A stretch of 64,000 bases of DNA, taken from contig NZ_FNFO01000018.1 of NCBI RefSeq assembly GCF_900100765.1, positions 1 through 64,000 on the forward strand. The letters run 5' to 3'. Within the stretch, counting starts at the first letter, position 1. Each line of letters begins with the position of its first letter. Source of the stretch: Catalinimonas alkaloidigena (GTDB taxonomy: Bacteria > Bacteroidota > Bacteroidia > Cytophagales > Flexibacteraceae). The position numbers and the translations under genes were made by a program. Below, in pieces: positions 19,466 through 30,080 of this stretch. Below the pieces are notes generated by a model. It saw nothing but the letters and a program-made list of their open reading frames with translations, did no database searches and was not told where the DNA came from.

Positions 19466-20598
19466 CGGCTTTCGTTTTCAGCTTCCGGGGGACTAAGCTA
19501 CTTCTTTGAAAATCCTACAAGAAAAACGGATTTTTTTGTAGCGGCCTGGTGTGGATAAGTTAGTGAGCTCACTAGATTTACTTCCGAGCCTGATAGAGAA
19601 TACGGGTGGTATACCGATGGTACGTACTCTCCAAGCAAAGCATGCGAAGTGGTCAAGCTCTCGTATCTATATAGTTTTATAGCTTTCCATAAAGTCAATT
19701 ATCAAACGAACCAATTAATAACTCCTGTGGGAACCACAAATCCTATGAGGCACGAAGTCATGTACACATAGTGTAGCGAAACTGTTTGGGTAAGCCTCCT
19801 ACAATTTAGTGAAGCCTTACACGCACGGATCATATCGACTTCTGCAGAACTTTAAAACATTGCCCCAGTGCCAAAAACCCCGCCCTCGGTGCCGTGTGGG
19901 AACAATCGGTGAGCACCTCTCCTATTGTTTGTTATAACAAATTCACCAGAATACATGCTCACTGCTCAACCCCTATCGCTTGCGGCGGAGCCCTGTGGAT
20001 TTTACGGGGCCTTTGTCGTAAACATGCTTTGTCAGTAGCGCTGTTCATCAGTGGGTTAGTCGTGCGGTGATCCGGCCTCAAGGGCTTATATCATGACGCA
20101 GTAAGGTTGACTCTCCTGCTTACCCTTCTCTTGTTCCGCACCTCGCGGTTACTTTACCTTCCTATTTTTGCAGGCATTTCCCACCATACTGAGCTCAGAC
20201 CACTCTTAAAGAAGCTGATTCAACTCCTGTTAGGTACCTCGCACGGGTTTTCCTAGCACGCGCTCCCAGGCGCTAAGCCTCTTTGCAGATTTCAGCGCTT
20301 TTCCAAGTCCAGGGTGCTCATCATCTGGCAGGACTGACTACTGCGGTGCTGCTATCAGAATGAAAGTACACAGCAGAGGTGGCTTAGAAATTGCCTATGA
20401 GAAGCTTCTCTTGGTAGATGTTAACTTCTATTCTGGTGTAGCTCCCCATCCGCTGGACTTTTGTCAACCGTTGGAATTGTGCTTCGGAACGAACTACGAT
20501 CTGTTCTTGGGTTACGGTACGCAAAGGGGCTCCGCATACTCTCACTTTTTTCAGGAAGTCTGTTCTGTTGCGCCTACTCATACTTTACCCCTCGTGCT
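19466..20598. other. Gene-free stretch of about 1.1 kb
   Basis: No credible gene on either strand; all readings are under 100 codons without recognisable similarity. A short hairpin (GCCCTGTGG to GGGGC) lies around 19989-20010. It separates the small membrane protein from the FtsX permease gene, which runs towards it. Confidence 0.5.
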
Positions 20599-23013
20599 CT
20601 ATTCGTACCGCAGGGTATCGACCGGATTGGCAAGTGCCGCCTTCCTGAATTGATAGACCATGGTGAGCAGTGCCACTGACAGGATCAGTATGCCCGTGCC
20701 CACAAAGAGTTCCCACCCCGGCTGGATGCGGTAAGCGAACTCGCCGAGCCAGTTTTGCGTGGCGAAATAGGCGATGGGAAGGCCAAGGCCCACGCCCAAT
20801 ACAATTACCCCCACAAAGTCACGGGCAAGGGTCGTCACGACTTGCAGGACCGAAGCGCCAAATACCTTGCGGATCCCGATTTCGCGGATACGCTGTTCCG
20901 TGGTGAAGATCACCAGGCCCACTAACCCCAGCAGGGCCACAAAGAGGGCCAGGGCCGTAAAGCCGCGAAAAAGTGTGCCCACCCGGCGTTCTGACCGGTA
21001 CATGGCCTCGAAATTTTCGTCCAGAAACTTATACGTGAACGGTTGGTCAGGCACCCATTCGTGCCATTTTTCCTCCAGAAAAGCTAGGGTTTGGGACAGG
21101 CCTTTCGCTTCGAGCCGAAGCGAGAGCGTGGCGTAGGCCTCAGGATAGATGTGCAACACGGCCGGGGCTACTTTCTCTCGCAAGCTCTTGAAGTGGAAGT
21201 CGCGCACCACCCCCACCACGGTGCCTTGCTTGAGCGAATCCTTGCCCCACATGTCCCAGTCGAGGCGCTGGCCGAGGGCCTCTTTCGGGGTGCCAAAGCC
21301 GAAACTTTTCACCGCCGTTTCGTTGAGCAGGAAGGCGCTGTGCTCGTCGGAGGGATACTCCCGCGAGAGGTCGCGTCCCGCCGCCACCTCCAGCCCTAAC
21401 GTCTTTACATAGTCGTGATCTACGGTAAAGACGGCCGCGGTCAGCTCGCCTTCACGCCCCGGTAGCTTGACGGCATCGGTGGCCAGCGCATCTCCGGGCA
21501 AGCCGTAGCCGGCCGTAGCGGCCAGGATGTGCGGACGACGCAGCAACTCTTCCTTTACGGATTCGAGCTGAGCGCCAAGCGCACCCCGCAGGGGCAGCAC
21601 CAGCAACTGCTCTTTTTGAAAGCCCAGATCGCTATGCTGTAAATAATCTACTTGCCGCTGGATAATGAGCGTACTGAGAATGAGCAGGGCCGAGAGCGCA
21701 AATTGCGTCACCACCAGCCCCTGTCGCAGGAAGACGGACTGTCGGCCCGAGGATTCCAGCTTTCCTTTCAGCACCCGGATGGGTTGGTAGGCCGACAGCA
21801 CCCAGGCCGGGTAGAAGCCCGCCAGCACGCCCAGCACCAATACGCTCCCCAGGAGAAGAACCCAGAACAGCGGCTGACGCAAGAGCTCGGCCCCCAGGTT
21901 CTTCTCCGTAAAATTTCGTAACCAGGGCAGTGTCCCCTGTACCATCGCCATGGCCACAGAGAAGGCCAACCCGGCCACCAGCAGCGCTTCGCTGGTAAAT
22001 TGCAAAATCAGTTGGCTGCGCAGGGCGCCATTTGTCTTGCGAACCCCGACTTCGCGGGCTCGGCGGGTGGCGCGGGCGGTGGAGAGGTTAACAAAGTTGA
22101 TACCAGCGATGAGCAAGAGAAACAAGCCGACCAGCGTCAAGGCACGCACGTGGGCAATGTTGCCGCGCTCGGCGATCTCCCAGACAAACTGGGAAGAGTG
22201 GAGGTGAATCTGCCGCAGCGGTTGCAGGAAGGGCAGGTAGTGCGATCCTGACGACTGCGTTTGAGGCCAGGCCTGCGCTTTGACCACCGACTGAAGCCTA
22301 GCTTCCACCGCTTGGGCCTCGACGCCCTTCCGAAGCTTGATGTAGGTGAAGAACTGCTGCCATCTCCAACTCTCCATCCGCTCCGGTTCGACGTATGTGA
22401 CGAAGGTTGCCATCGGCAACAGGAAGCTGGGGGCAAGGTGCATCCGCGCCGGCAGGTCGGTCAGCACGCCCGTAACGCGCATGGTTACGCCATCCAGCAA
22501 CAGCGTGTTTCCTACCGGATTCGCTGGGCCAAAATACTTCTCGGCGAGGGGTCGGGAGAGCACCAGCGTGTTGGGCTCCGTTAAAGCGGTTGCCGCATCT
22601 CCGTACCGCAAGGGCAGGGCGAGTAGTTCCAAAAATGTGGAATCGACAAACAGGCCGTTGGGCTCGTAAATTTGCCGTTTCCCCTGACTGAACAGGGGCA
22701 GATAGTTCAGGGCCATCAGCACGCGGCAGGTGCTTTCTACTTCCGCAAACTCGTCAAGGGTGGGCGCAAACATGGGGGGTACGGTCACGTGAAATTTCAC
22801 CGTGCCGCTTTCCTCCTCCGTCGATTCGTTGTAGACCCGAAACACCCGCTCGCCTTCCGGGTGGTAGGCGTCGTAGGCGAGTTCATCCCACACGAAAAAG
22901 GCAATGAGCAGACAAGCAGCGATCCCAAAGGCCAGTCCCAAGATGTTAATGAGGGAAAACACCTTGTTGCTGAGGAGGTTGCGCCAGGCGATGAGAAGGT
23001 AGTTACGAAGCAT
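20599..23013 (-). CDS. MacB/FtsX-type ABC transporter permease
   Basis: An 804-residue permease starting at MLRNYLLIAWRNLLSNKVFS, the usual start of the long Bacteroidota permeases; an upstream in-frame extension to 23148 is not family-like. It has the duplicated layout TM - MacB periplasmic domain - three FtsX TMs - TM - second periplasmic domain - three FtsX TMs. Typical segments are INFVNLSTARATRRAREVGV (about 330) and EQRIREIGIRKVFGASV (about 690). Proteins of this class work with separate MacB-like ATPases, often as efflux or mechanotransmission complexes. No ATPase is adjacent on this strand. The LytT/LytS pair lies just upstream in the same direction, which often signals control of such permeases. 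Confidence 0.93.
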   Translation of the reverse strand: MLRNYLLIAWRNLLSNKVFSLINILGLAFGIAACLLIAFFVWDELAYDAYHPEGERVFRVYNESTEEESGTVKFHVTVPPMFAPTLDEFAEVESTCRVLMALNYLPLFSQGKRQIYEPNGLFVDSTFLELLALPLRYGDAATALTEPNTLVLSRPLAEKYFGPANPVGNTLLLDGVTMRVTGVLTDLPARMHLAPSFLLPMATFVTYVEPERMESWRWQQFFTYIKLRKGVEAQAVEARLQSVVKAQAWPQTQSSGSHYLPFLQPLRQIHLHSSQFVWEIAERGNIAHVRALTLVGLFLLLIAGINFVNLSTARATRRAREVGVRKTNGALRSQLILQFTSEALLVAGLAFSVAMAMVQGTLPWLRNFTEKNLGAELLRQPLFWVLLLGSVLVLGVLAGFYPAWVLSAYQPIRVLKGKLESSGRQSVFLRQGLVVTQFALSALLILSTLIIQRQVDYLQHSDLGFQKEQLLVLPLRGALGAQLESVKEELLRRPHILAATAGYGLPGDALATDAVKLPGREGELTAAVFTVDHDYVKTLGLEVAAGRDLSREYPSDEHSAFLLNETAVKSFGFGTPKEALGQRLDWDMWGKDSLKQGTVVGVVRDFHFKSLREKVAPAVLHIYPEAYATLSLRLEAKGLSQTLAFLEEKWHEWVPDQPFTYKFLDENFEAMYRSERRVGTLFRGFTALALFVALLGLVGLVIFTTEQRIREIGIRKVFGASVLQVVTTLARDFVGVIVLGVGLGLPIAYFATQNWLGEFAYRIQPGWELFVGTGILILSVALLTMVYQFRKAALANPVDTLRYE

Positions 23014-23423
23014 AGGAGGTGGAGTTAACTTCCTCACCCTGGAGAAAAACGTGCCAGCGCGACCACCCTTGATCCGGGCCTTTTTTGGACCCGAAAAGCG
23101 TCCGCTGTGTTTCAGATTGGAACAGCCTCGTGTATCAGAATGATACACTACATAGGTCGATCCGCTTAAGAAATGTGAACGTTAAGCGGAGTAAAGCTGT
23201 GGAACGAGTTTCAATGCCTTACCACTTATCACTAGACCTATCACGTAAGGATCTGGCTACCCCGCTGGTGCATCATCAGCCCTATCAGAAACTGCCAGAA
23301 TACACAGAGAACCGCGCTACCTAACAACTGTCCAGACTGCGCATAGAAGCTCTGGGCTTTCTTCGTGACTCAATTTCGCGCGGGGTCTTTGTTGGATAAA
23401 CAGAGCAAACCCTTCGACTCGCC

Positions 23424-24152
23424 TTACGGGAATCCCTTTAGCCTCTGAAAAAAACCCTCGGCATAGGTATCACTGATGGGAATGATGTGATCGGCCATCT
23501 TGATCCGGTTTCGCTCGATGTAATCGATTTTGTCAATGGCGACCAGAAAGGACCGATGCACACGGACAAAATTTGGGGAAGGCAGCAGTGCTTCCAGCTG
23601 AGCAAAGCTCAACAGCGTCATTAGCTTCTCTTTCGCGGTATGAATCCGTAGGTAGTCTTTCATTCCCTCCACAAAGAGAATCTCGCGCGTCGCCACCTTC
23701 TGGATTCGGTGGCCCACCTTGAGAAAAAGATACGTCTGGTCCTGCCTGGCTTCCGCGATTTCGTCCCGCTTTTCCGGGGGATGCCGGGGGGGGTGTTCCT
23801 GGTAGAGGCGTAATACGCCTTTGTAAAACCGTTGGAACGTAAAGGGCTTTAACAAGTAGTCCTTCACTTCCAATTCATACGCCTTCAGCGCATACTGATC
23901 GTAGGCGGTCGTGAGGATAATCAGGGGTTGGTGGTGTAACATCGGGATGAAACTGAGCCCATCCAGGTCTGGCAGATTGATGTCAAGAAACAAGAGATTG
24001 GGTGGGTCTCTCGCCAGAGGCTCGGCCGCCTCCAACGGACTCATGTAAGACCCTTTCCATTCCAGAAACGGAACTTTGCCGATGTACTCTTCCAGAATTT
24101 CCTGGGCCAGAGGTTCGTCCTCAATGATACAGCAGGTCAGCTTTTCTTTCAT
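23424..24152 (-). CDS. LytTR-family response regulator
   Basis: A 242-residue regulator. The N-terminal receiver has the acidic pair in CCIIEDEP, the phospho-acceptor aspartate at residue 57 (LLFLDINLPDLDG) and the conserved lysine at 102 (YLLKPF). The C-terminal LytTR DNA-binding domain covers about residues 140-240 (EILFVEGMKDYLRIHT, FVRVHRSFLVAIDKI). The gene overlaps the end of the sensor kinase gene by 32 bp, so the pair is coupled. It probably activates nearby transporter genes: the FtsX permease downstream, the divergent ABC operon upstream, or both. Confidence 0.95.
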   Translation of the reverse strand: MKEKLTCCIIEDEPLAQEILEEYIGKVPFLEWKGSYMSPLEAAEPLARDPPNLLFLDINLPDLDGLSFIPMLHHQPLIILTTAYDQYALKAYELEVKDYLLKPFTFQRFYKGVLRLYQEHPPRHPPEKRDEIAEARQDQTYLFLKVGHRIQKVATREILFVEGMKDYLRIHTAKEKLMTLLSFAQLEALLPSPNFVRVHRSFLVAIDKIDYIERNRIKMADHIIPISDTYAEGFFQRLKGFP

Positions 24153-25161
24153 GTGCCTGTGCAGGATGCAGGTGGATGGTCAGCAGAACCGTAAAGGTTT
24201 CGCCGGTGTGCTGAAGGGTGAGTGTATGCTGGTCAGGGTAAAGTAACGCCAGCCGTTTCCGGACGTTGGGCAGCCCGATACCCCCGGGTTCTTCCAGCGA
24301 CTGGGCTGTTCTTTTGCCGATAGGGTTCTGCACGCGGAAGAGCAGGGTCCCTTCGTGGATCGACACCCTCACCTTCAGGTCGCCGGGCTCCAGCCGGGCG
24401 GGGCTGTGTTTGTAGGCATTTTCCAGCAGGTGAATGAACAGCAAGGGAGCAATGGCGTAGGCTTCGGTCTCCCCCTCGATCTGGAGATCGACCACCGGAC
24501 GTTGCTTGTAGCGGAGCTGCTGCAAACTCACGTAATCCCGCACATAGTCCATCTCCCGGGCCAGCGGAACCGTGGGCGCATTGGATTCATAAATCATGTA
24601 GCGCATCAGCGAGGCCAGTTGCTGCACCGCCTCCGGGGCGGTAGGCGCTTGCTTGTACACCAGGGTGTGAATGTTATTCAGAGTATTGAAGAGGAAGTGC
24701 GGATGGATCTGCGCTTTTAGAGATTGCAATTCGGCCTCCGCGGCCTGTTTTTCCAGCTGCTCTTTCCGGATCGTGTTGAGTACCAGCGTCTCGGTGACCC
24801 GGGCCAGCCAGCCTAAGAAAATAAAGATGACGACGATCGAAATCAGCGTCATCAGGTAGTACTCCATAAACAGGCTCCCCGAATTCAGCGCTTCGTGGTG
24901 GGTGAGCAGAAAAGGAAGAGGCCCTGTCAATAGGATGGCCACCAAGCTGCGAACGTAGCGCTCGCTTTTCTTCTTCCCGGTATACCGGGTCAGGAGATGG
25001 AAATGGCTGTAAAACACATAGATACAGGTGGCAACAAATCCCGTCGTTTTGGCTAGCCAGTGCGCCTCGCCTTCTCCCCCCAGTTGCAGGCCTACCAACA
25101 GGGTGAACAAGCCCCAGAGAGAGAGGTGAATCAGCCGGAAGATTTTCTTGATGCGCTCCAT
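24121..25161 (-). CDS. LytS/YehU-type sensor histidine kinase
   Basis: A 346-residue kinase from ATG 25161 (MERIKKIFRL); an in-frame start further upstream adds an unlikely polar leader. Four membrane segments occupy about residues 10-140. A coiled coil (KEQLEKQAAEAELQSLKAQI) leads into the His_kinase domain with the acceptor histidine in HPHFLFNTLNNIHTLVY, and a C-terminal ATPase-like domain contains HLLENAYKHSP and GGIGLPNVRKRLALLY. It overlaps the response regulator gene downstream and is divergent from the ABC operon beginning at 25425. It is predicted to phosphorylate the LytTR regulator in response to a membrane or envelope signal. Confidence 0.95.
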   Translation of the reverse strand: MERIKKIFRLIHLSLWGLFTLLVGLQLGGEGEAHWLAKTTGFVATCIYVFYSHFHLLTRYTGKKKSERYVRSLVAILLTGPLPFLLTHHEALNSGSLFMEYYLMTLISIVVIFIFLGWLARVTETLVLNTIRKEQLEKQAAEAELQSLKAQIHPHFLFNTLNNIHTLVYKQAPTAPEAVQQLASLMRYMIYESNAPTVPLAREMDYVRDYVSLQQLRYKQRPVVDLQIEGETEAYAIAPLLFIHLLENAYKHSPARLEPGDLKVRVSIHEGTLLFRVQNPIGKRTAQSLEEPGGIGLPNVRKRLALLYPDQHTLTLQHTGETFTVLLTIHLHPAQAHERKADLLYH

Positions 25162-25424
25162 CAAACAAAGATATTTTTTCCTGTCACTTTTTAACAATCC
25201 GTTTACCGGTTGGACCAATTGGATCTACCAATCGGCCAATCGGGTCTGCCAGTGCCTTGGAAGAGGCAAACGCCTGATTGATCGACTCCTTTTTAGCGGT
25301 CGACTATCGTGTTTCGCTTTCCAGGCTGGTACGGCTTGCTTCGTGCTGAACTAGCCAGGAGAGCTTGATCTGAGGAGCTCCCCTGCACTCATTCCTAAAG
25401 GAAAAATTAAGCCGACCCGCTAAC

Positions 25425-26414
25425 ATGGAAAATCCCCCGTGGGGCCTGGTGATCCGCCAGGTCTCCAAAACCTATAGAACCAATCGATTCCCAACCGGTA
25501 CATCCCGAACCGGCCGGCACCGCACTGACGGACCGGCCGGTGGGGTGCACGCCTTGCACCAGGTATCGCTTGAGATTCCGCCGGGCCTATTTGGGCTGCT
25601 GGGGCCGAACGGCGCCGGTAAATCGACCCTCATGCGCACGCTCGCTACGCTGCAGGAACCCGACGAGGGACAACTCTTTTTGGGTGACATTGACATCGTG
25701 CACCAGAAGGCAGCGGTACGCCAGACCTTGGGCTACCTTCCTCAGGAGTTCGGGGTGTACCCCAAGTCCAGTGCGGAGGAATTGCTCGACTACTTCGCGG
25801 TGCTGAAAGGCATTACCCACCGGGCAGCACGGCGAGAAACCACCGCGGCCTTACTCAAACAAACGAATTTGTGGGACCAGCGCAAGCAGAAGCTGGGCGG
25901 CTACTCCGGCGGCATGCGGCAACGCTTCGGAGTGGCGGTGGCCTTGCTGGGCAACCCCCGATTGTTGATTGTCGACGAACCCACGGCGGGCCTGGACCCG
26001 GCCGAACGCGTGCGCTTCCTCAATCTGCTGAGCGAATTAGGGGAAAGGAGTGTCGTGATTCTCTCCACGCACCTGGTGGCGGATGTGGCAGAATTGTGTA
26101 CGAACATGGCCATCATCAACAGAGGACAAATTCTGTTGAAGGCCCGGCCACAGGACGCGAGGGGTGCCCTCAAAGGCCGGATCTGGCGGCAAGTGATCGA
26201 ACAAACGGCGTTCCCTGCGCTGGCGCAGGAGCACCGGATCATTTCGGCCAAGCGACTGAGTGGTCGCACCTTGGTGCATGTGTACAGCCCGCAAAGACCC
26301 TGTAACGGGTTTGAAGCGGTGGAGCCGGAGCTGGAGGATGTCTATTTCAGTGCTCTGGCGGGCTGCATCGGCCCGACCCATCAACAACCGACATCAGAAG
26401 GGATCGTGCGATGA
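25425..26414 (+). CDS. ABC transporter ATP-binding protein (module 1)
   Basis: A 329-residue nucleotide-binding protein with Walker A GPNGAGKST (about 60-68), a Q loop in YLPQEFGVYP, signature YSGGMRQRFGVAVALLG, Walker B LLIVDEPTAGLDPAERV and the H-loop STHLVADV. The C-terminal extension (about 240-329) is shared with the second ATPase at 31338. A proline- and glycine-poor insertion (RFPTGTSRTGRHRTDGPAGG) after the first strand is longer than usual. Its stop overlaps the start of the permease/peptidase gene by 4 bp. It resembles ATPases of the multidrug or ABC-2 type and should power the fused permease. Confidence 0.95.
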   Translation: MENPPWGLVIRQVSKTYRTNRFPTGTSRTGRHRTDGPAGGVHALHQVSLEIPPGLFGLLGPNGAGKSTLMRTLATLQEPDEGQLFLGDIDIVHQKAAVRQTLGYLPQEFGVYPKSSAEELLDYFAVLKGITHRAARRETTAALLKQTNLWDQRKQKLGGYSGGMRQRFGVAVALLGNPRLLIVDEPTAGLDPAERVRFLNLLSELGERSVVILSTHLVADVAELCTNMAIINRGQILLKARPQDARGALKGRIWRQVIEQTAFPALAQEHRIISAKRLSGRTLVHVYSPQRPCNGFEAVEPELEDVYFSALAGCIGPTHQQPTSEGIVR

Positions 26415-29400
26415 AGTTGCAACGGATTTTTGCACTGGAATTCGGGTACCAGTTCCGGCAGGTCTCGACCTGGCTCTACTTCGGGGTGGTGCTGGGGTTG
26501 GCGTATCTGGTTGTTTTGGGCAACTACCGTTACGACGCACAAGACGGGTATTTCTTGCTCAACGCGCCCATCGTGATTTACTCGGTCACGGTGATCTGCT
26601 GCGTGCTGTGGCTGTTGATCGGCGCCTCAGTGGCGGGCGACGCGGCGGCCCGCGACGTGCAGACGCGCATGCATGCGCTTACCTACACTGCACCCGTCAG
26701 CAAAGCAGCCTACCTGGGCGGGCGGTTTACCGCCGCCCTCGCCCTCAACGGGCTCGTGGTCCTGGCCATCCCGGCGGGTCTCCTGCTGGCCCTGTACGTT
26801 GCGGAGGTGGAGGCCGAACTGCTGGGTCCGTTCCGAGCGACGGCCTACCTGACCAGCTTCTTCTTTCTGGTGTTGCCCAACATCTTTTTTGCCACCGCCA
26901 TTCAGTTCGCGTGGGCGGCGCTCAGCCGTCGGGCCATCGGCAGCTACCTGGGGGGGGCGGTCCTGTTCGCGGCGGCCTTTGTGCTGGGACAGGGGCTGCA
27001 GGACGCGGGGGAATGGGGAAACCTGATCGACCCCATGGGCTTCACGCAGGTGATGGGCAATCAGCTCACGTGGAGCCCACTGGAACTGAACACACGCCTG
27101 CTCCGGCTGGAGGGCACCTTTCTCACCAACCGCCTTCTGTGGCTCGGCATTTCGCTGAGCCTCCTGCTGTTAACGTATTTTCGGTTTCGGTTCGAGGTAC
27201 CTGCATCCCGCCCGCAACAGCAACCGGCCACCGGGGGACAACCAGTGGTCGTGATTCGGGCGTCCTTGGCTTGGGAAACTGCGGAGACGCTGCCGCGAGT
27301 CAAGGGAACGTTTGGATGGGCCACGCAACGGCGCCAATTGCGTTTGATCACCTGGAAGAGCTTTCTTCAGCTTGCTAAACACTGGACCGGTCTTCCCCTG
27401 CTGGCCGTCCTGGCCCTGATGGCAGGCTTGACCCTGCCCAACAACCTGAAAGGCCAAGGGGTCCCCCTCCTGCCCCGCACCGACTTTCTCCTCGAGAATC
27501 TGACCGCACCCCTGACGCAGCCGGAGCCGTTCTGGATCATCATCACCCTGCTCACCCTTTTCTACGCCGGGGAGCTGGTGTGGCGAGAGCGCGAAACCGG
27601 CCTGAGCGAGATCGCCCACGCGGCACCTGTACCGGAAGGAGTACTGTTCCTGGGTCGGTTGCTGGCGCTGGCGGGGATGCTAGGGGTATGGCTGGCGTTC
27701 CTGATGCTGGCCGGACTGGTGGCGCAGGCGACCATTGGCGGCGTCAGGGCGGAGATAGGCCTGTACGTGCAAGTCCTATTCGGACTGCAGTTCGTCGATT
27801 GCCTGCTCATGGCCCTGCTGGCCTTCGTCGTGCAGGTGCTGGTAAACCAGAAGTTTGTAGGGTACCTGGTGTCGCTGCTGGTTTACGGATGTATTGCCTT
27901 CGCACCTATCCTGGGCATGGAACACAAGCTGCTGATTTACGGGGCCAGCCCCCGCTGGACGTATACCGACATGGCCGGCTTTGGCCCGACGCTGGCGCCC
28001 TGGCTGTGGTTTAAAGCCTACTGGGTCGCGTGGGCCGGGTGGCTGGCAGTGGTAGCGGTTCTGTTCTGGGTGCGGGGCCGCGAAGGAAATAGTGCCTCGC
28101 GGCTTCGGCTGGCCCATCGGCGGTTCACGGGTACTGTGGCCGGGGTAGCGGCGGTGGCGACCGGTGGCCTCCTGGTGGCGGGTGGTTTTGTTTTCTACCA
28201 CACGAACGTGCGGCGCAACTACACCAACGCCTCCGCTGCCGCGGCGCAACGGGCAGCCTACGAGCAGCTCTACCGCCAATACCTGCACGTCCCCCAACCC
28301 CTGCTGACCGGCGTGAACCTCCAGGTAGAAATCTATCCTCAGCAGCGGAGGGTCGTGATCCAGGGCACGTACCTGCTGGTGAATCACCAACACATCTCTA
28401 TCGACTCGATTCACTTAGGAACGGGGGCGGATGTGGAAACTAGCGCGCTCGACTTTGATCGGCCCTTTCAGGAGGTGCGGGTGGACAAGGAGCTGCGCCA
28501 CCGCATCTACGCCCTGACCAATTCTCTCACCCCCGGAGATTCGTTGCACCTCCGTTTTCGGGTTACCTACCAGGCGCAGGGCTTCTCCAACCAGGGCGCC
28601 GACGCGCAGGTGGTGGAAAATGGCACCCACTTCCGGAATATAGAGTGGCTTCCCGTCATCGGGTACCAGCCGTATCGGGAGCTGGACGAGGCCGGCGCCC
28701 GACAGGCGCATGGCCTGCCCCCCCGGCCCGCCACCGCCTCGCTCTACGACACGGCGGCCCGTCGGTACGCCCCGTTTGCCGAGCAGATCCGCTTTGAGGC
28801 CATTGTGGGAACGGAAGCCGACCAGCAGGTGGTGGCACCGGGCACGTTACGCCGGACCTGGACCCAGGCGGGCCGCCGCTACGTTCAGTACGCGACGGAT
28901 ACGCCCATCCGCAACGAATTCTCCATTTTCTCGGCCCGTTATGCCGTGCAGGAAGGGACCTGGCAACCCACCTCAGCACGCCCGGTGCAGGCGGTGGCCC
29001 TCCAGATCTACTATCCCCCCGGGGGGACGGACAACCCGGCGCGAATGGTTCGGAGTGCACAGGCCTCACTGGATTACTATACCAAGCAGTTTGGTCCCTA
29101 CCCGCACCGCCAACTCCGCTTTGTGGCCCATCCGAGCTATCACTTCGGCCACCACGCCGCCCCCATTGACATCTCGGCGGCGGAAGGCTTTTTCCTACTG
29201 AACCCGAAGCAGGATGAGCGGGGCTTTGATCTGGTGACAGCCGTGGTAGCGCACGAGGTGGCGCACCAGTGGTGGGGCAACCAACTCAAACAAGCGTATG
29301 TAGAAGGCGCCGGCCTGATTACCGAAAGCCTGGCGTGGTACTCGGCCATGGGCGTACTGGAAGACCATTATGGTACCGAGCACTTGCAGCGGCTCCTGAA

Positions 29401-30028
29401 GTACCTGCGGGAAGCAAACGAAACGCCGCGTACCCGGGCCGCCCTGCCGCTGCTGCAGGCCCAGGACGGGTACCAGATGTACCGCAAAGGGCCCTTAGCG
29501 CTGTACGCGTTGAGCCAGTACATAGGCCGGGACCGGGTAAACGGAGCCCTCCGAACGTTGCTGGCGAACCACCGCCCGGGAAGAGTTCCCCATCCCACGT
29601 CGCTGGATCTCTACCGGGAGCTGCAGGCGGTCACGCCGGATTCGCTTCAGCCGCTGCTGCACGACCTGTTCGCGGCCAACACCTTCTGGGAGCTGGCGAT
29701 GGAAAGCGCCACTGCCAAACCGGGTCCAGGGGGCACCTGGCAGGTAACGCTTACCCTACAGGCCGGCAAACGGGTCGTGGACAGCGCCGGCACCGAGACG
29801 GAACGACCCATGAAGGAGTGGGTGGAACTCGGGGTCTTCGCCCCGGCCGAGGGGGGACAGGAGGCAGGCAGGCCACTCTATCTGCAGAAGCACCTGATCT
29901 CATCCGGCCAGCAGACGATTGTGTTGACAGTGCCTGACCGACCCGCTCAGGTTTGTATAGATCCACGCCAGTTGCTCATTGAGTGGCAGGTAACAGACAA
30001 CCACAAACGCGTGGAGTCAACCCCATAG
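26411..30028 (+). CDS. ABC-2-type permease fused to M1-like aminopeptidase (module 1)
   Basis: A 1205-residue fusion. Residues about 1-560 hold roughly twelve membrane segments in two six-segment halves, each beginning with a cytoplasmic helix (FALEFGYQFRQVSTW) and containing DAAARDVQTRMHALTYTAPV and GELVWRERETGLSEIAHAAP. After the last segment a ~600-residue extracytoplasmic region carries a gluzincin metallopeptidase fold with the zinc motif HEVAHQWWG (about 948) and the downstream glutamate in LITESLAWYSAM. Such fusions are known in Bacteroidota; the peptidase half probably processes or senses a peptide outside the membrane. It is coupled to the ATPase gene. A hairpin (30016-30062) includes its stop codon. 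Confidence 0.93.
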   Translation: MKLQRIFALEFGYQFRQVSTWLYFGVVLGLAYLVVLGNYRYDAQDGYFLLNAPIVIYSVTVICCVLWLLIGASVAGDAAARDVQTRMHALTYTAPVSKAAYLGGRFTAALALNGLVVLAIPAGLLLALYVAEVEAELLGPFRATAYLTSFFFLVLPNIFFATAIQFAWAALSRRAIGSYLGGAVLFAAAFVLGQGLQDAGEWGNLIDPMGFTQVMGNQLTWSPLELNTRLLRLEGTFLTNRLLWLGISLSLLLLTYFRFRFEVPASRPQQQPATGGQPVVVIRASLAWETAETLPRVKGTFGWATQRRQLRLITWKSFLQLAKHWTGLPLLAVLALMAGLTLPNNLKGQGVPLLPRTDFLLENLTAPLTQPEPFWIIITLLTLFYAGELVWRERETGLSEIAHAAPVPEGVLFLGRLLALAGMLGVWLAFLMLAGLVAQATIGGVRAEIGLYVQVLFGLQFVDCLLMALLAFVVQVLVNQKFVGYLVSLLVYGCIAFAPILGMEHKLLIYGASPRWTYTDMAGFGPTLAPWLWFKAYWVAWAGWLAVVAVLFWVRGREGNSASRLRLAHRRFTGTVAGVAAVATGGLLVAGGFVFYHTNVRRNYTNASAAAAQRAAYEQLYRQYLHVPQPLLTGVNLQVEIYPQQRRVVIQGTYLLVNHQHISIDSIHLGTGADVETSALDFDRPFQEVRVDKELRHRIYALTNSLTPGDSLHLRFRVTYQAQGFSNQGADAQVVENGTHFRNIEWLPVIGYQPYRELDEAGARQAHGLPPRPATASLYDTAARRYAPFAEQIRFEAIVGTEADQQVVAPGTLRRTWTQAGRRYVQYATDTPIRNEFSIFSARYAVQEGTWQPTSARPVQAVALQIYYPPGGTDNPARMVRSAQASLDYYTKQFGPYPHRQLRFVAHPSYHFGHHAAPIDISAAEGFFLLNPKQDERGFDLVTAVVAHEVAHQWWGNQLKQAYVEGAGLITESLAWYSAMGVLEDHYGTEHLQRLLKYLREANETPRTRAALPLLQAQDGYQMYRKGPLALYALSQYIGRDRVNGALRTLLANHRPGRVPHPTSLDLYRELQAVTPDSLQPLLHDLFAANTFWELAMESATAKPGPGGTWQVTLTLQAGKRVVDSAGTETERPMKEWVELGVFAPAEGGQEAGRPLYLQKHLISSGQQTIVLTVPDRPAQVCIDPRQLLIEWQVTDNHKRVESTP

Positions 30029-30062
30029 CCTGAGCCAGAAAGGGCCAGGCTATGGGGTTGAC
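30016..30062 (+). terminator. Hairpin overlapping the stop of the module 1 permease
   Basis: Arms GTCAACCCCATAGCCTG and its exact complement (17 bp each) are separated by 13 nt. The stop codon TAG lies inside the first arm. It would separate module 1 from the regulator pair that follows. There is no long T-run. Confidence 0.7.
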
Positions 30063-30080
30063 GATGTTTTGCCGACTGAC

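Noticed and set aside
26260-27378. 372-codon reading overlapping the ATPase and permease genes of module 1
   Set aside because: Shadow frame of two well-supported genes in GC-rich DNA.
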